From: Obelidium mucronatum
Lineage: Eukaryota; Chytridiomycota; Chytridiomycetes; Chytridiales; Chytriomycetaceae
DNA: 64,000 bases
Assembly: GCA_025765595.1 (NCBI GenBank)
Contig: JAIVFH010000022.1
Span: forward strand, 124,001 to 188,000
Direction: 5' to 3'
Under the pieces are notes generated by a model. It was not told where the DNA came from, ran no database searches, and was given only the letters and a program-made list of their open reading frames with translations. Below, piece by piece: positions 1 through 11,462 of this stretch. The translations under genes and the position numbers were made by a program. Each line of letters opens with the position of its first letter. The stretch's first letter is position 1.

Positions 1-725
1 AAACGGCCGAAAGACTAACCGTCAACAGCACCCATATTTCTAGTAACAAGCAACGTATATTCATGCTCAAATGGCTTGTCCTCGTCGGTCATATCGTCGC
101 TGCCCACTTTTCTAACAATTCGGCGAGAAATGTGAACAGAGTTGAACATATCGTTTCGATTCGAAGCAGTCTCGTAGAGAATTAAATGAGGGCTAATATT
201 TAAGAAAAGAGATCAGTGTTGTGGTGCAACGTGAATTTCAACTCACAGCCCCTTTTCAACACAAAATGCCGCTAAAATGCCATCATCGAATCCAATCGCC
301 AAAAACCCAAACGCCATATCCATGCTGACGACTTCTGCTGGCAAAGACATGAGTCCTGAAAGTAATCATTAGAATCGATGTTTCTCTAAAAGGAATCACT
401 CTCAACTCTCGTCTTTGGGAGTGACCATATCATCATCTGGCCTCGACAGATATTTAGTGTAAGGAAACACATCCGGAGCGAATCCGATCCCCAGCTGACC
501 CCATTCCATTCTCTGAGCTGCACTTCTTCCGTCTGAAACCGCGTTGGCACCACACCGCATCAGATGGCGACTCATACAAGTCAATGGTCGTTGCAAATGA
601 ACTGTCCAGGGTTTAGAAAAGTTTGGCTCCTGAGCCATGGTGGCAAATAATCTTGAATCATCAGGGGGCGATTCTGTTTGACTTAAGTGGAAGAAGGTCA
701 CTGGTTCCTGTTCGCCAAGTACCAT
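1..725 (-). CDS. Unrecognised protein, possibly beta-propeller (3' end outside window)
   Basis: A spliced minus-strand gene enters the window from the left edge. Reading from the ATG at 725, exon 1 runs to about 405, exon 2 covers 355-247 and exon 3 covers 192-20. The exons join in frame across GT...AG introns of roughly 50 nt. Exon 2 contains the alternating hydrophobic/glycine stretch MAFGFLAIGFDDGILAAF, which resembles one blade of a WD40 or FG-GAP type propeller. I considered KICSTOR-type propeller proteins such as kaptin but cannot confirm this. The 3' half lies outside the window. The gene is well supported as coding by three consecutive in-frame splices; its function is unknown. Confidence 0.45.
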
Positions 726-895
726 ATATCGCGCACATTGATGATGATATGCATCACTGGCTGAATGTGCCCACTGATATGGGTGTCCGGGAGTCGTGAG
801 AAAAAAGTCCAGAGACGTGGAGTGTTGAAGAATGGCAATAACACTGATCGCTTATACGTAAGGATGAAACAGGGCAATGTCGCCAAAAATATCGC

Positions 896-2040
896 TCACG
901 GGTCATTTGGATCCAATTCGTCGAGGCCACTGCTTTCCGAAACAGATTTGGCTACCGCCAGTCTACTAGACGACGCCCAATCAGGCCACCAGTCAAGCGG
1001 AGCAATCGCTGCCATATTGCATTTTGCCATAATTTCGGAGAGAATTCCGATTCCGTCAGCTACTAATTTTGCCCGGACCTTGCAAATGTTAAAAAGAGCT
1101 TTGAGCTTCTTTCGCCAACCCTCATACAGGGTCTTAAACTGGTTATCGTTGTCAGAATTATCTTTGGGAGGGTAATTAATCCCACAAAGAACAGGCGTAT
1201 TCGTCCAATGAAGGTGTTTTTTGGTGAAGAGGAAAGGATTTCCTTTCCATCCTGAAAAGAACATCGGGTGCCGCGGCAGAACTCCACCGAACCAAGAAAG
1301 ATCGTCATCAGTCACTTCACAGAGACGTTGGATGATTTCAGGTGAATCGCAATCCTGGAACACGTCCAATAGCTCTGCGCCTGTAGACTTCGCAATTAAC
1401 CGAGCTTTATCACAATAAGCACCAACCTGCATGGCATTTACTGCGAATTGCTTTCCCTAAGGATTCATTTTCCGAAGTAGTTGTGGACGCGAATCGTTCT
1501 TCCAGAAAGCCATCTGGGGAATTGATCAATATCCCTAGGGTACCGCTTATAATTAAGAGAAATGCACGTGTGGTGTTCATTGCGCGACTCTGTTTGGATG
1601 TCGCTTCGTTTCGATGAATAGAAGCCCGAGGCTTTGAATCTGAATGGAAGACAGTTGAGTTCGCCAAACACCAAATACAAAGGGCGAACCTGTGGAATCC
1701 ATCGCTTCGTTTTCAGATTCGTTTTCATCATCAGACAGAAAGTGCATGTGTTGGTGTTCCGCATCGCCTTCATTCCACTCTTCATCGCCAGACTCATTGT
1801 CCAAATCCCAATCAATTTGCTCATCATCGTCCATTCCATCGTCATCGCCATCGGACTCGGATTCCCTGGTTCGGATCTGTTAGCCAACTTGCTTTAGGGT
1901 ACTGTAGTTTACCACTCCTCATTGCCATCATCTGTCTCGACATCGGAAGGAATTGCATCGCTTTCGCTTTCATCAGAAGATGGGTCACTGTGGATGCCAG
2001 AAGCACCAGTGATCTGCTTGTGAACGTCGAGCCAGTTCAT
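896..2040 (-). CDS. Hypothetical protein with acidic N-terminus, multi-exon
   Basis: Translation probably starts at the ATG ending at 2040 (MNWLDVHKQ). The first exon is rich in Asp/Glu/Ser and joins, through an intron of about 47 nt, to a second strongly acidic exon containing DWDLDNESGDEEW. Downstream, two further introns can be placed in frame; one of 46 nt falls between an exon ending KCHA and an exon beginning GAELLDVFQD. The C-terminal part, about 165 residues, has conserved-looking Trp-rich stretches (DLSWFGG, DWWPDWA) and ends at 896. I do not recognise the family. The stretch could instead be two genes, since a second plausible start (MNTTRAFLL) lies at 1580 before a hydrophobic segment. 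Confidence 0.4.
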
Positions 2041-2200
2041 ACTCAACAAAAAAAACAAAAAGCAATTACAGTAAAAGAATGCAATTATGGTGGAAGCAAA
2101 TAACATGCCGGAATATCTTCCTCTTTGACCCCCTTCCTTGTTTAAATAATAAATAGTCAGTCAGGCGGCCGTAGAGAAAATCTTGCCAATCCGAGTTCTC

Positions 2201-5200
2201 ATGACTTCTTCAGATTCTGGGGTCATCACGAAAGCAGAGGCTGCAGTGTTTATGGCCGAGGCCTTCGAGCTGCAATCAAGCCTCAATTGTCTCCAATCTC
2301 ATCTGACAGTTGGCTTAAATCGCGTAAATAGACTCGTTCAACTGGCCCTCACTTATGGGATCACACCAGACACCCGACGTAATGATTTGGCTCTTATTCC
2401 AGACAGATACAAATACCATGAGTCTTTATCGCGCCGTGTGTCAACTTTGGGTGCGGGAATTGATGTTGACGTGGTTGGGGGTACAGCATTGGATGAGAAA
2501 CCAACAAGGCCCAATCATCCTCTTCATCGAAGTAGCCTTAAAGCAAGTCAATCAACCGTTTCTAATTATCGGAATAAAAGTGCAACTACTGCCGACAATC
2601 ATTTGAGCCTCGGGCTGAAATGGGATTCTAATGACTACTTAGCGGCTAAGCCTGACACATCTATATCCATAGCTGAGGACGCTGAAAACAATACTGCTCA
2701 TACGCGTCGGAAAAGCAAAGCAGGTCGGGCGTTCTCTCTGCTCTCGGCAGATAATGGAGCGAAACCTGGGTCGGTTACGAAAGCCTCTCCACCGATTCAC
2801 GGGTGCTAATAAGCCTCCCTTAATGCTGAAAACGGTGGATATAATATCCGGCGATGCCTTGAATTCACGGCATGATGGAATCGATGACATGAATGAACTT
2901 CCAACCATCACTCAAAAAGATAAGGAACTGTCTCAAAGTAGCACTCTTGAAATCGAGACTTGCGAGAAGAGCCAACGATCTTTTCAATGCGAAATCCAAA
3001 GGCAAAATCGACTCGGCATTGTTTCTCCAGACTTTCAAAAAACGCCTAACTCACAAACGGATGAACAAAAGAGAGAACGCGCTCGAGAGCTTTGGAGTAA
3101 AGTCAGGCGTGAGGGTGTGAAAAGGGTGTCAACGCAGAGCAGTCGAAACGTAAAGTCACCGAAGAACACTGCTCATGCCGCCGCACAACAAGTGACCCCC
3201 TTCAATACCATGTCTGCAATTTTACATTGGTTTTTTTTATGCCCTACATTTGATGACAAGGGAAGGTTCATCAATATTCGGAATTACCACACTCTGGAGT
3301 ATCGTCGACACGTATTTACAATAGACGGCCTCCACCCGATGTCCAACTTTTCCGTATTCATTAATTTCCTTGTTTTGGGTAACTTTGAACTAAGTTGTTT
3401 TATTTTGCAATGTACTGACATGCCAATAAGCTGGTTATTTGGGTGCCCTTTTCTGGCTTCCATATCAAACTGCGTTTCTTGAAAGAGAAAACACGACTGC
3501 GATGATTTCATACTGGTATATACAATCTTTTTTTAATTAATTTCGAATGATCTTCTAATGATCATCCTATGATTTTAATGAAAAAAGGCTGTCTGGGTTT
3601 TATGCACTTGACACATTGGTAAACTTGATAACACCAAAGAAGCCACCAAAAACAGACATTCGTGTTCATGCAAAAAGGCCGCACTTGCAGGAATGGATGA
3701 TGTTTTACATCTGGAAGCATTGGCCTGTGGACGTCATAACAATAGTGAGGAGCCGCGCACTTTTTAACAAACATGCTAATCAAAAAGAACAGATACCTTG
3801 GCTGGTGCTGATACCAGAATGGCATTTGGGCCTGCCTTTGACTATTCTCTGTCTCCTCCGAACAAGTCGTATACCTCAAACTGGGGCCAGGTGTCCCTTT
3901 GTCTTGCAAACATATCATAAAATCGAAAATATAGTCGGCATTGGAAATATTCTGGTGCGAATTTTGCCGGTAGGATTAGCAGTAATCACTTTCATCCACT
4001 TGCAATCCTGTGTCATCTATTACGTTGGGAAATTGAGTGGTTTCCCAACTTGGAATACTCAGTTTGATCATTGGCGGCTCTATGTGGGTGGAATTGAAAG
4101 CGCATCGGAAGAGGAAAGATATGTATGGATGCTTTATCAAGCAGTGGGCAACACATTTCCGATGACTTTTAAGTTGAGTTTGACAGTCCCTTCCATGTTA
4201 TGCAATTTATCAATATTTTTCGCAGACCAGAGAGTATTGCAGAGCAAGTCGTCACACTTTTGTTTATAGTGCTTGGTGCAGTCTTGGTTTGTTAAGTTTT
4301 TTTGTCACAAAGGATTTTTCGAATAACCAAAAAAACAAAGTACGCCACGTTCGTTGGTCTCATATCATCTGCGGCTATTTCATATGATGCATCTGGACGA
4401 AATTATCGGCAGAAAATCGATGAATTGACCGAATATCTGACTTGGAAGAATATTGATCAAATCACACAAAGGAAGCTGCTCAGTTACTATGAGCTCAAAT
4501 ATCGTGGGAAATACTTCGAAGAAAAGAACCTGCTTGCTGATATGAACGATTCTCTTCGCATGGTAAACGTTTCAACTGATAAGCAATGGCAAAGTACTCA
4601 CTCCTCATTCAATAGGAGCTATCATCGATCAACTGCAAGCAGCTGATTGAAAAGGTGCCGTTTTTAAAGCGAGAAATGAATGATGGAAGGGACAATATTT
4701 ACTTGGGAAAGATTGCCACCGCCCTGAACCCGCTCTATTTTATCCCCGGAGATTGTATTGTCAACCAAGGGAGAGCAAGCGAAAGAAATGTTTTTTATAT
4801 TGAAAGGAAAGGTGAATTGACTTACGGCTTTGTTTTGCTGTCTTTTTCAGCCAATACAAACTGTCAACATTGAAATTCAGGTTAGCATTCTTGTGAATGG
4901 AAATATGGTGTCATCGATATCAGATGGATCCTTCTTTGGTGGTAATGTATAATTTTGGGATAAAAGAAAAGTTTTTGATTGGTCTTTTGAGTAGAGGTGG
5001 CGTTGATTGCAAATATTCCGCGAACAGCGTCAGTTATAGCAGAAACAGATTGTCACCTGTACAGTTTGTCGTCATTGGATTTCAATGCAATTATTCTCGA
5101 ATTTGATGACATGAAACAACGAATTGATCAAATATATGAGGAGCGTATGGCCAAAGTCCGAATGGAGCAAGGTTGGTTTTCAAATTTGAGTTGGCTCATT

Positions 5201-5267
5201 TAGCAAAAACTAATCCAAAAAATTGTCATTAGCTGCTCAGATTCTAATGCGTGCATTTGATCCTTAA
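2201..5267 (+). CDS. Cyclic-nucleotide-binding voltage-gated-type cation channel, copy A
   Basis: A plasma-membrane ion channel of the CNG/HCN superfamily, coded by many exons. A long cytosolic N-terminal region (exon 1 starts at the ATG at 2201) precedes a six-helix channel core that begins near LHWFFLCPTFDDKG. The S4 region is poorly charged (CLLRTSRIPQTGAR). The pore segment reads YQAVGNTFPMTFKP after splicing and has no GYG. A C-linker (QKIDELTEYL) follows, then a cyclic-nucleotide-binding domain with ISDGSFFG and IPRTAS, whose Arg is the usual phosphate-binding residue. The protein ends AQILMRAFDP. Copy B downstream is a tandem paralogue with the same domains and intron positions. Family assignment is secure; cation selectivity is unknown. 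Confidence 0.85.
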
Positions 5268-5374
5268 ATAAACTCGTTGAAATAATATCTTTTTCCCCCA
5301 GTTATTTTTTTCCGCGTCAATCCTTGCTTCGCCAATCTCACAGTCATAAAAAAAAAACTAGATATTCCAGTCAG

Positions 5375-8300
5375 ATGCCGTACAAGACAGCGCTGAAAGA
5401 AGCAAGAGCCCAGCTTGCTAGTATAGCACTTCTTCAAAACCAAATAACTGCTGAATTGGCGCGGGTGACTGCGATCGTTGACACTGTTCTCAGTGCTGAA
5501 GGAATCACAGTAGAGCTGCCAAAAACCGCAACCGAGCTTGTACTTGTTTTAGGAACAACTGATAGATATCATTATCATGATCCAATGAACAAGCAAACCT
5601 CCGTGCTGCCCCCCGAAAGCCTTTCAGGGGATACAATTGGTGATCACTTGAAGTTAGGTGTGAAATGGGACTCATCTGATTATATTGCGGAATCCAAAAA
5701 GGAAATTGCTGAGGCGCAGGATCAAGTCAGAGGAGTACATGCGGCACGATGTATTGTCATCCATCGCACACTCAACGCGTCGAAAGTCATGGTTAGAGAA
5801 GGCACTCTCTGATTCTGGCACGCACAATGCGGGAGATGCCAGCAACTGCAAATAATACCGTAACTTTTGGTCTGGCTTCCAGAAGAGCTTCTTTTCGCTT
5901 CGATGGTATCCAGGGGCGATCGTCTGGGACGTCTCGGCGTGTTTCAACTGTACTCAGTCATCAAGTTGAACCTGTCCCGGAGGCTCCAGCTGAAAACGAG
6001 TCCCCAGAATTGGTGAAAAATACCGAATTTACATCATTATCCGTTGCGCGAGAGATGCAATCAGCATCGGCCCTCGGAACTGCCTCAGAAAGCTCCCTCC
6101 CTGTTTTTAGCGAAGATGCCCCGTCACTACCCAAATCACCTGAAATCAATATAATCTCCCACAAAATACGTCAATAGTCATCCAAGATGAGTCTTCTAAC
6201 GCTCTGGAGGAGGAAAATGCAGATTCCGCTGGCTCTATAACCTCACCACCACCTAATCATCAAATGCTGGGCGCAAGGAGGCCCACAATCTCGCGAAGTT
6301 ATTTACGCGTGCGAAATGAGATGCTTGAAAAGTCTGCACGAGTGACGAACAAAATATCTCCTGCTATATCAGCGGCTTTTCCTGACTTGAATGTTCCACG
6401 GTCCTCAGTCACATCAGACCCAAACAACAACTCCAGAGGAAAAGAGTTGTGGAAGAAAGTTCCAGGAACAATTGTCAAAAAGTCGGATGTTATTTCCGGC
6501 CTGGCTGTCACGGCCTTGCCTGACATTAACACCCTCAAAAAGAGCCCACCTCCTGAACTGACACCAAAATTTAAAATTGTCCCATATAATACTTGGGAAG
6601 CGAGGTTGCACTGGTTTTTCCTATGTCCGGCGTTTGATGAAAAAGGCGGATACATATCTATTTCAAAATACCACACTATGGATTACAGGAAGCACACTTT
6701 TTGGGAAGATGGGTTGAATCCAATGGCCATACTCTCTGTTTTTTTTAACCTTGTGTTCATTGGTAAACTTTCTGCAACGCCGTAAAAAGTTGCTGATACA
6801 GTTCATCATAGGCACGTATTTTACTACACTCCTCCTTATTCCATACCAAGCTGCCTACTTTGAAACCATCGAGGATTGTAGCGCTCTCTCTTGGAGGTAA
6901 GGTCTCCATAGCGAGGTGACAGAGTGAATTTGCTTACCGAGAAAAAATAGCTTGATGGCAATATTTCTGTTAGACACTATTCTTGCGCTGTTCACACCAT
7001 TGAAACCGCCAAAACAAGATACAAAGTTTAGAGTAAAGAGACCCAGTCTTAAGAAATGGCAAGCATCTTATGCACGAAAGCACTTGCTTGTTGATGTTAT
7101 TACCATAGTGAGTTGCCTTTTCGTGAAAGAAAAAAAAAGATTTTGAAAGTCATCCACTATAGCTCCCGTGGGAAGATATGATTGGCATCCCATCTATCGC
7201 CCTCCCCTTTTCTCTTATTCGAATGCTTCGAACTATGCGTCTCCCGCGAATGATGGCCCACAATCCTGTTTTTATAACGCTCCATTTACGTATAGAGAGT
7301 ATTGTTGGAATCGGCAACATTCTTGTTCGTATTATACCTGTTGGAATGGTGGTCATTGTATTCCTGCATTTCCAGGCGTGTGCTGGATACTATGTTGCCA
7401 AGATAACACAGTTTTCAACATGGGATCTGCAATTTGATCATTGGAAATTGAATAGCGGAGGTGTGGAGAAGGCAACGACTCAGCAGCGATACGTGTGGAT
7501 GTTGTTTCAGTCTGTGGGAAAAACATTTCCAATGACATTTAAGTTGAGTGATTCCCTTCTTTAATTCATCATGTGGCTGAGAACATCACCTCCTTTTTAA
7601 GACCTCAAACTGACGCTGAGCAGATTGTTCAATTGATCTTTATTCTTTTAGGAGCTATTTTGGTAGACTTTGAACTTTCTCTTGACTGTTCTAATCAAGA
7701 AATACAATACAACAGTACGCCATTCTTGTCGGATTAATCTCATCCGCGGCTATTTCGTATGATGCGTCGGGTCGATTGTATCGCCAAAAGATTGATGAAC
7801 TGACTGAATATTTGAACTGGAAGAATATTGACCAACACACCAAAAAGAAGCTCCTCAATTACTACGAATTCAAATACCGAGGGCAAATATTTCGAAGAAA
7901 GGAGTCTTCTTGCAGACATGAATGCTTCACTGCGTTGCGAGCTGGCGTCAATCAATTGTCGACAACTAATTGAAAAGGTCCCCTTTTTAAAAAGAACAAT
8001 GGGCGACGGGCGAGACGATATCTATTTAGGAAAAATAGCCAATGTTTTGAATCCGATTTATTTTATACCTGGGGACTATATTGTCAATCAAGGAGAACAG
8101 GCAACGGAAATGTTTTTTATTTTGACGGGGAAAGTGAACATTGTCGTGAATGGAAATATCGTGAGCTCTATTTCTGATGGAAGTTTCTTTGGAGGTTTGT
8201 CGAGCTTGTAATTTATTTCAGTCCACAATATTCATGTTGGTGACAGAGGTCGCATTGATTGCAAATATCCCACGAACAGCATCGGTTCAAGCAGCTACTA

Positions 8301-8449
8301 CTTGCAACCTATACAGCTTAACGGCTAGAGACTTTAATGACATCATTCTAGAATTTGATGATATGAAACAGCGAATTGATAAAATCTATGAAGAACGCAT
8401 GGCGAAAGTAAGAATGGAACAAGCAGCTGGTTTACTGCTTCAGAAGTGA
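5375..8449 (+). CDS. Cyclic-nucleotide-binding voltage-gated-type cation channel, copy B
   Basis: Tandem paralogue of the gene ending 108 bp upstream. It starts at MPYKTALKEARAQLA. The disordered N-terminus shares the motif LKLGVKWDSSDYIAE with copy A. The core begins LHWFFLCPAFDEKGGY. S4 is better charged than in copy A, with Arg repeated through LIRMLRTMRLPRMM. The pore reads FQSVGKTFPMTFKP, again without a GYG or CNG-type filter. The C-linker and cyclic-nucleotide-binding domain follow (ISDGSFFGE and IPRTASVQA, the latter with the ligand-contacting Arg). The protein ends EQAAGLLLQK. A good C-terminal intron interrupts FFG/EVAL at about 8195-8249. The S4 difference suggests that the two copies sense voltage differently. 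Confidence 0.85.
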
Positions 8450-8589
8450 AGGAAGCTAAAAAAAACTGTACTCAAGATTACCCTCATTATCTTGTAATAA
8501 ACCTCCAACTGTGTATGATGACTGTTTATTGTATGCAACAATGGGAAATATCTTAAATCTAGGTGGCAAGAAATCTCAACTAATAACGA

Positions 8590-8801
8590 TCATATATGGT
8601 AAGAAATGCTGTGTAAAGTCGAGTCTGTCGGGATGCAAGCACGTTTCTCTTGACGAACGTAAACCAACTTCTCTCTTCTATTTTCGTGAGAGCCGGTACT
8701 GCGAAGGCAGCAGAGGCCAATACACTCGTAGCTAATATCCCGATCAACTTGTAGTCCTTGCGGAATGTTACTGTATGCAGGAGTTGGAGCAGTGACGTCA
8801 T
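8590..8801 (-). CDS. Small single-TM hypothetical protein
   Basis: A short minus-strand frame starting at MTSLLQLLHTVTFRKD carries one clear hydrophobic segment (LIGILATSVLASAAFAV). It can be joined through an intron of about 58 nt (donor after EERS, acceptor ACACAG) to a last exon ending ISYHI, giving about 51 residues. The amphipathic, basic N-terminus before the single helix would suit a mitochondrial inner-membrane or ATP-synthase-type accessory protein, but this is only a guess. Without the intron the frame runs on to 8580. Confidence 0.35.
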
Positions 8802-9026
8802 TGTGACACAGAAAAAACGAGAAAGCAAATATTGGATGGGCTGGCCCATATATCACACCAACTCGACTGTGATTAAATACAAGTCATCATTTGATCGAAA
8901 CAAAACACGTCTTTATTATTGAGTTATGCTGGAGTTTTCCAAGTCTTCCGGAAGGGGTTTCCGCTCGAACTCCAGAATCTCAGACAGCCCGTCAACAGCC
9001 CCAATGATTTCATGGAAGAAATAAAA

Positions 9027-9203
9027 TCATTCAGCCGACGGCGGCTTCTTAGTTTCCTTGGAAGCTGAAGTAAGGACTGGCACAAAGACCACGACACCCG
9101 CCACGACTCCTGTGATGGCAGCAAAGGCCTTTGCCTCGAACGACTGAAGCTTAGCGAGCAGCGGTCGGGACGAATACTGAGGCAGTTTGGTAACAGGTCG
9201 CAT
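9027..9203 (-). CDS. Small 58-residue single-TM protein
   Basis: A complete uninterrupted frame of 58 codons runs from MRPVTKLPQYSSRPL to KKPPSAE. It has a basic N-terminus, one hydrophobic segment (AAITGVVAGVVVFVPVL) and a Lys/Pro tail. Its start codon is 39 bp from the VPS29 start codon on the other strand, so the two probably share a promoter. The size and charge pattern resemble small mitochondrial membrane proteins; the family is not recognised. Confidence 0.5.
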   Translation of the reverse strand: MRPVTKLPQYSSRPLLAKLQSFEAKAFAAITGVVAGVVVFVPVLTSASKETKKPPSAE

Positions 9204-9242
9204 TTGAAGAAGTAAATATAGAATTAAGAAGAATTAAGAAAC

Positions 9243-10137
9243 ATGGTTTTGGTTTTGGCGATTGGCGATTTACACATTCCACAACGGGCAGTTGATCTTC
9301 CTGCGAAGTTCAAGAAGCTTCTTGTTCCTGGTGGGGTTTGTTGTTCAACCTGGTCTGAGGCTGACTAGAGGTCTTAGGGAAGATGCACAAAGTGTTGGCC
9401 ACGGGAAACCTCTGCTCCCAGGACACGCTTGACTACCTAAGGACAATTAGTGCGGATGTAACTGCTGTATCTGGCGACTTTGACGACGTGGGTTTGGTCA
9501 CTCAGCTCTCTGCGGTGGTTGAAGTGGGAAGCATCAGGATTGGTCTTGTCCACGGCCACTCAGTTCTGCCTGCAAGTGTATTTTTATCATTTATTATATA
9601 CTAGTATATCACTCTTCTTACTCTTTGGTTGACGGTAGTGGGCAGATCGTCTTGCTCTTTCAGCAGTTGCACGTGAACTGGATGTCGATGTTTTAATCAG
9701 TGGACACACGCATGCATTCGACGCGTTTGAAGCAGAAGGTCGTTTTTACCTCAATCCAGGCTCTGCCACTGGTGCATTTTCAGCCGTAAGGACCCCTGGT
9801 TCGTGTCCCCACTGAAGGACGTAAAGGAGAACACCGGCAGAACAGAGTGCCGAGGACAAGGATGGAGGCAAGGAGGAAGACCAAAATGGCAAATCTGTAC
9901 AAGAGGATCAAGAGGAGAAGGAGAAGGACAAGGAGCCTCCAAAACGAACGCACAAGCTCGTGTCAGATGTGATTCCCAGTTTTGCCTTGCTTGACGTTCA
10001 GGGCAACACGGTTGTAGTGGTATGTAAATTGTTTTATCTGAAGTAAAACTCTTATACGCCTCATTATTTAGTACGTTTACAAGCTTATCGATGGTGATGT
10101 GAAAGTTGAAAAGCTGGAATTTACAAAGAAAGTCTGA
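9243..10137 (+). CDS. VPS29: Retromer subunit VPS29
   Basis: VPS29 is the metallophosphoesterase-fold scaffold subunit of retromer, which retrieves cargo from endosomes. Five exons can be read: 9243-9330, 9378-9577, 9639-9785, 9846-10019 and 10072-10137, with all junctions in frame. Diagnostic motifs are [13 protein letters not shown] at the N-terminus, [29 protein letters not shown] and [10 protein letters not shown]. As in animal VPS29, several phosphoesterase metal ligands are altered from true enzymes. Between GSATGAFSA and [15 protein letters not shown] there is an insertion of about 45 Lys/Glu/Asp-rich residues not found in the animal protein. The protein ends EKLEFTKKV, matching the family's usual C-terminus. 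The gene converges on the first member of the two-TM array. Confidence 0.93.
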
Positions 10138-11060
10138 TGATCAAAACTCAAATGATATTCCAAATTTTGACTTTTTGTCGGATGATCTCTCAACATTCTC
10201 GAGATTTGTAACTTGGTAATTGACTCCCCCTCCTCCGCTCTTCTCCATGCCAATTCGTTGTGCTCATGCATGAAAGATCTATCTGTCCATGGCTGGTATT
10301 CGGGCAATAACTCAAGAAGCTGCCCTGTCTTACTTGAGTATTCGATATCGATCCTCCATGGGACCTGCATACGATTGGATTTGAATTGAAAATCAAGTAA
10401 TGGAACCCAATGAGGTAATCGTCGTGAAGTCCATGAGAGCGTGACATGTGTGTCCATGTGATTGAACTCTTCCATTCGGCATTCAACGAAAGCTTCATAC
10501 TAAAATGGTTATTTTCGGGTGAGAATGAATTCTGTGGGACCTATGAAGAACTCTGAACTCAACTGAATGTTTCCTGAAAGTAAGAGGTACGCCAATCATC
10601 GTTATCCCAAACCCTGAACAAACAAGCGCCCAGAACACATTTGTTGAAAGCTCTTGATACCAAATCAAAGGACAGATCAGTAGGATTGAAGTGATAAGGA
10701 GAATCCACAACCGAATATGTGCGGTAAAGTCTGAAATTGTATAGTATTTTGATAAATGCGCGTTGATGAGATGAATTCGTTGGGCGAATAACTGCTGGCT
10801 TAACTGGAAAAAAGGAATGGTTTTCTTTAAGTATGCAATACCCCTTCGCCTCCCCTGAATAAAGTACATACAAGGCCCTCTAACCCAATTGGCAAGTCTG
10901 GATCAAAGTAGTTTCTATGGAAATCGTTGTATCGTAATGGAAGCGATGCTACAACGTTGCTGGTGCAGGAATACACAGTTCCACTATTAAGGGAGTTGAG
11001 GCTGATGGAATCTTCTGACGAAAGCAATGAAGTTGAAGATGTGGGACGGTAAACATTCAA
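10077..11060 (-). CDS. Two-TM LPxY/PPxY family member 1 (C-terminus frame-disrupted)
   Basis: Exon 1 (MNVYRPTSSTSLLSSEDS at 11060) ends PIGLEGL. The frame is open further upstream without a Met, so an earlier exon is possible. Exon 2 starts LSQQLFAQRIHLINAHL and carries two TM segments, the first around LWILLITSILLICPLIW. Exon 3 starts YEAFVECRMEEFN and holds VPWRIDIEY and LLPEY. The reading frame then continues to 10077, but the family's terminal motif (LPSYKSREC) is present one frame over and ends at 10190. Member 2 ends with a similar PSYKSRE, so a one-base shift in the purine run near 10220 has probably replaced the tail. If the longer frame is used, the gene overlaps the convergent VPS29 3' end. 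Confidence 0.6.
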
Positions 11061-11462
11061 AGCAGCTTCAGGTATCTCAATTATAGATTGAACTAGTGTT
11101 CTTGTGGTACTTGATACTGGATCAGCGTCGGTGGGTGGCGTGAAATCCGATTCAAACGAAAAAGATGTGGATAATGCAGTATTAGTTGGCGTGAAGTAGG
11201 CACAGATGGATTTGGGTTCGTTTTGTCGAGATTCAAGAATTCATGCGTTTGGATTGATGTCATTTCTTCTGAGGGGTATCTGTGTAAGATGCTTGGGACT
11301 GGATTAAAATATGTCCAAGAGACTCTGGTATAGCTGATCAATGTTCGCGAAATAGGAACCAAAATGAAATTTCGCCAAATGTAAATACTATTGAGAAAAT
11401 TCCATTCGGATCATTGATTTTTTTCATTCATTTCCCAAAACTAACAGTGTAAGATTTTATTT

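Noticed and set aside
8590..9203. Treating the two small minus-strand proteins as exons of one gene
   Set aside because: Each has its own Met, hydrophobic helix and stop, and the stop of the upstream one (9027) cannot be bypassed by an obvious intron.
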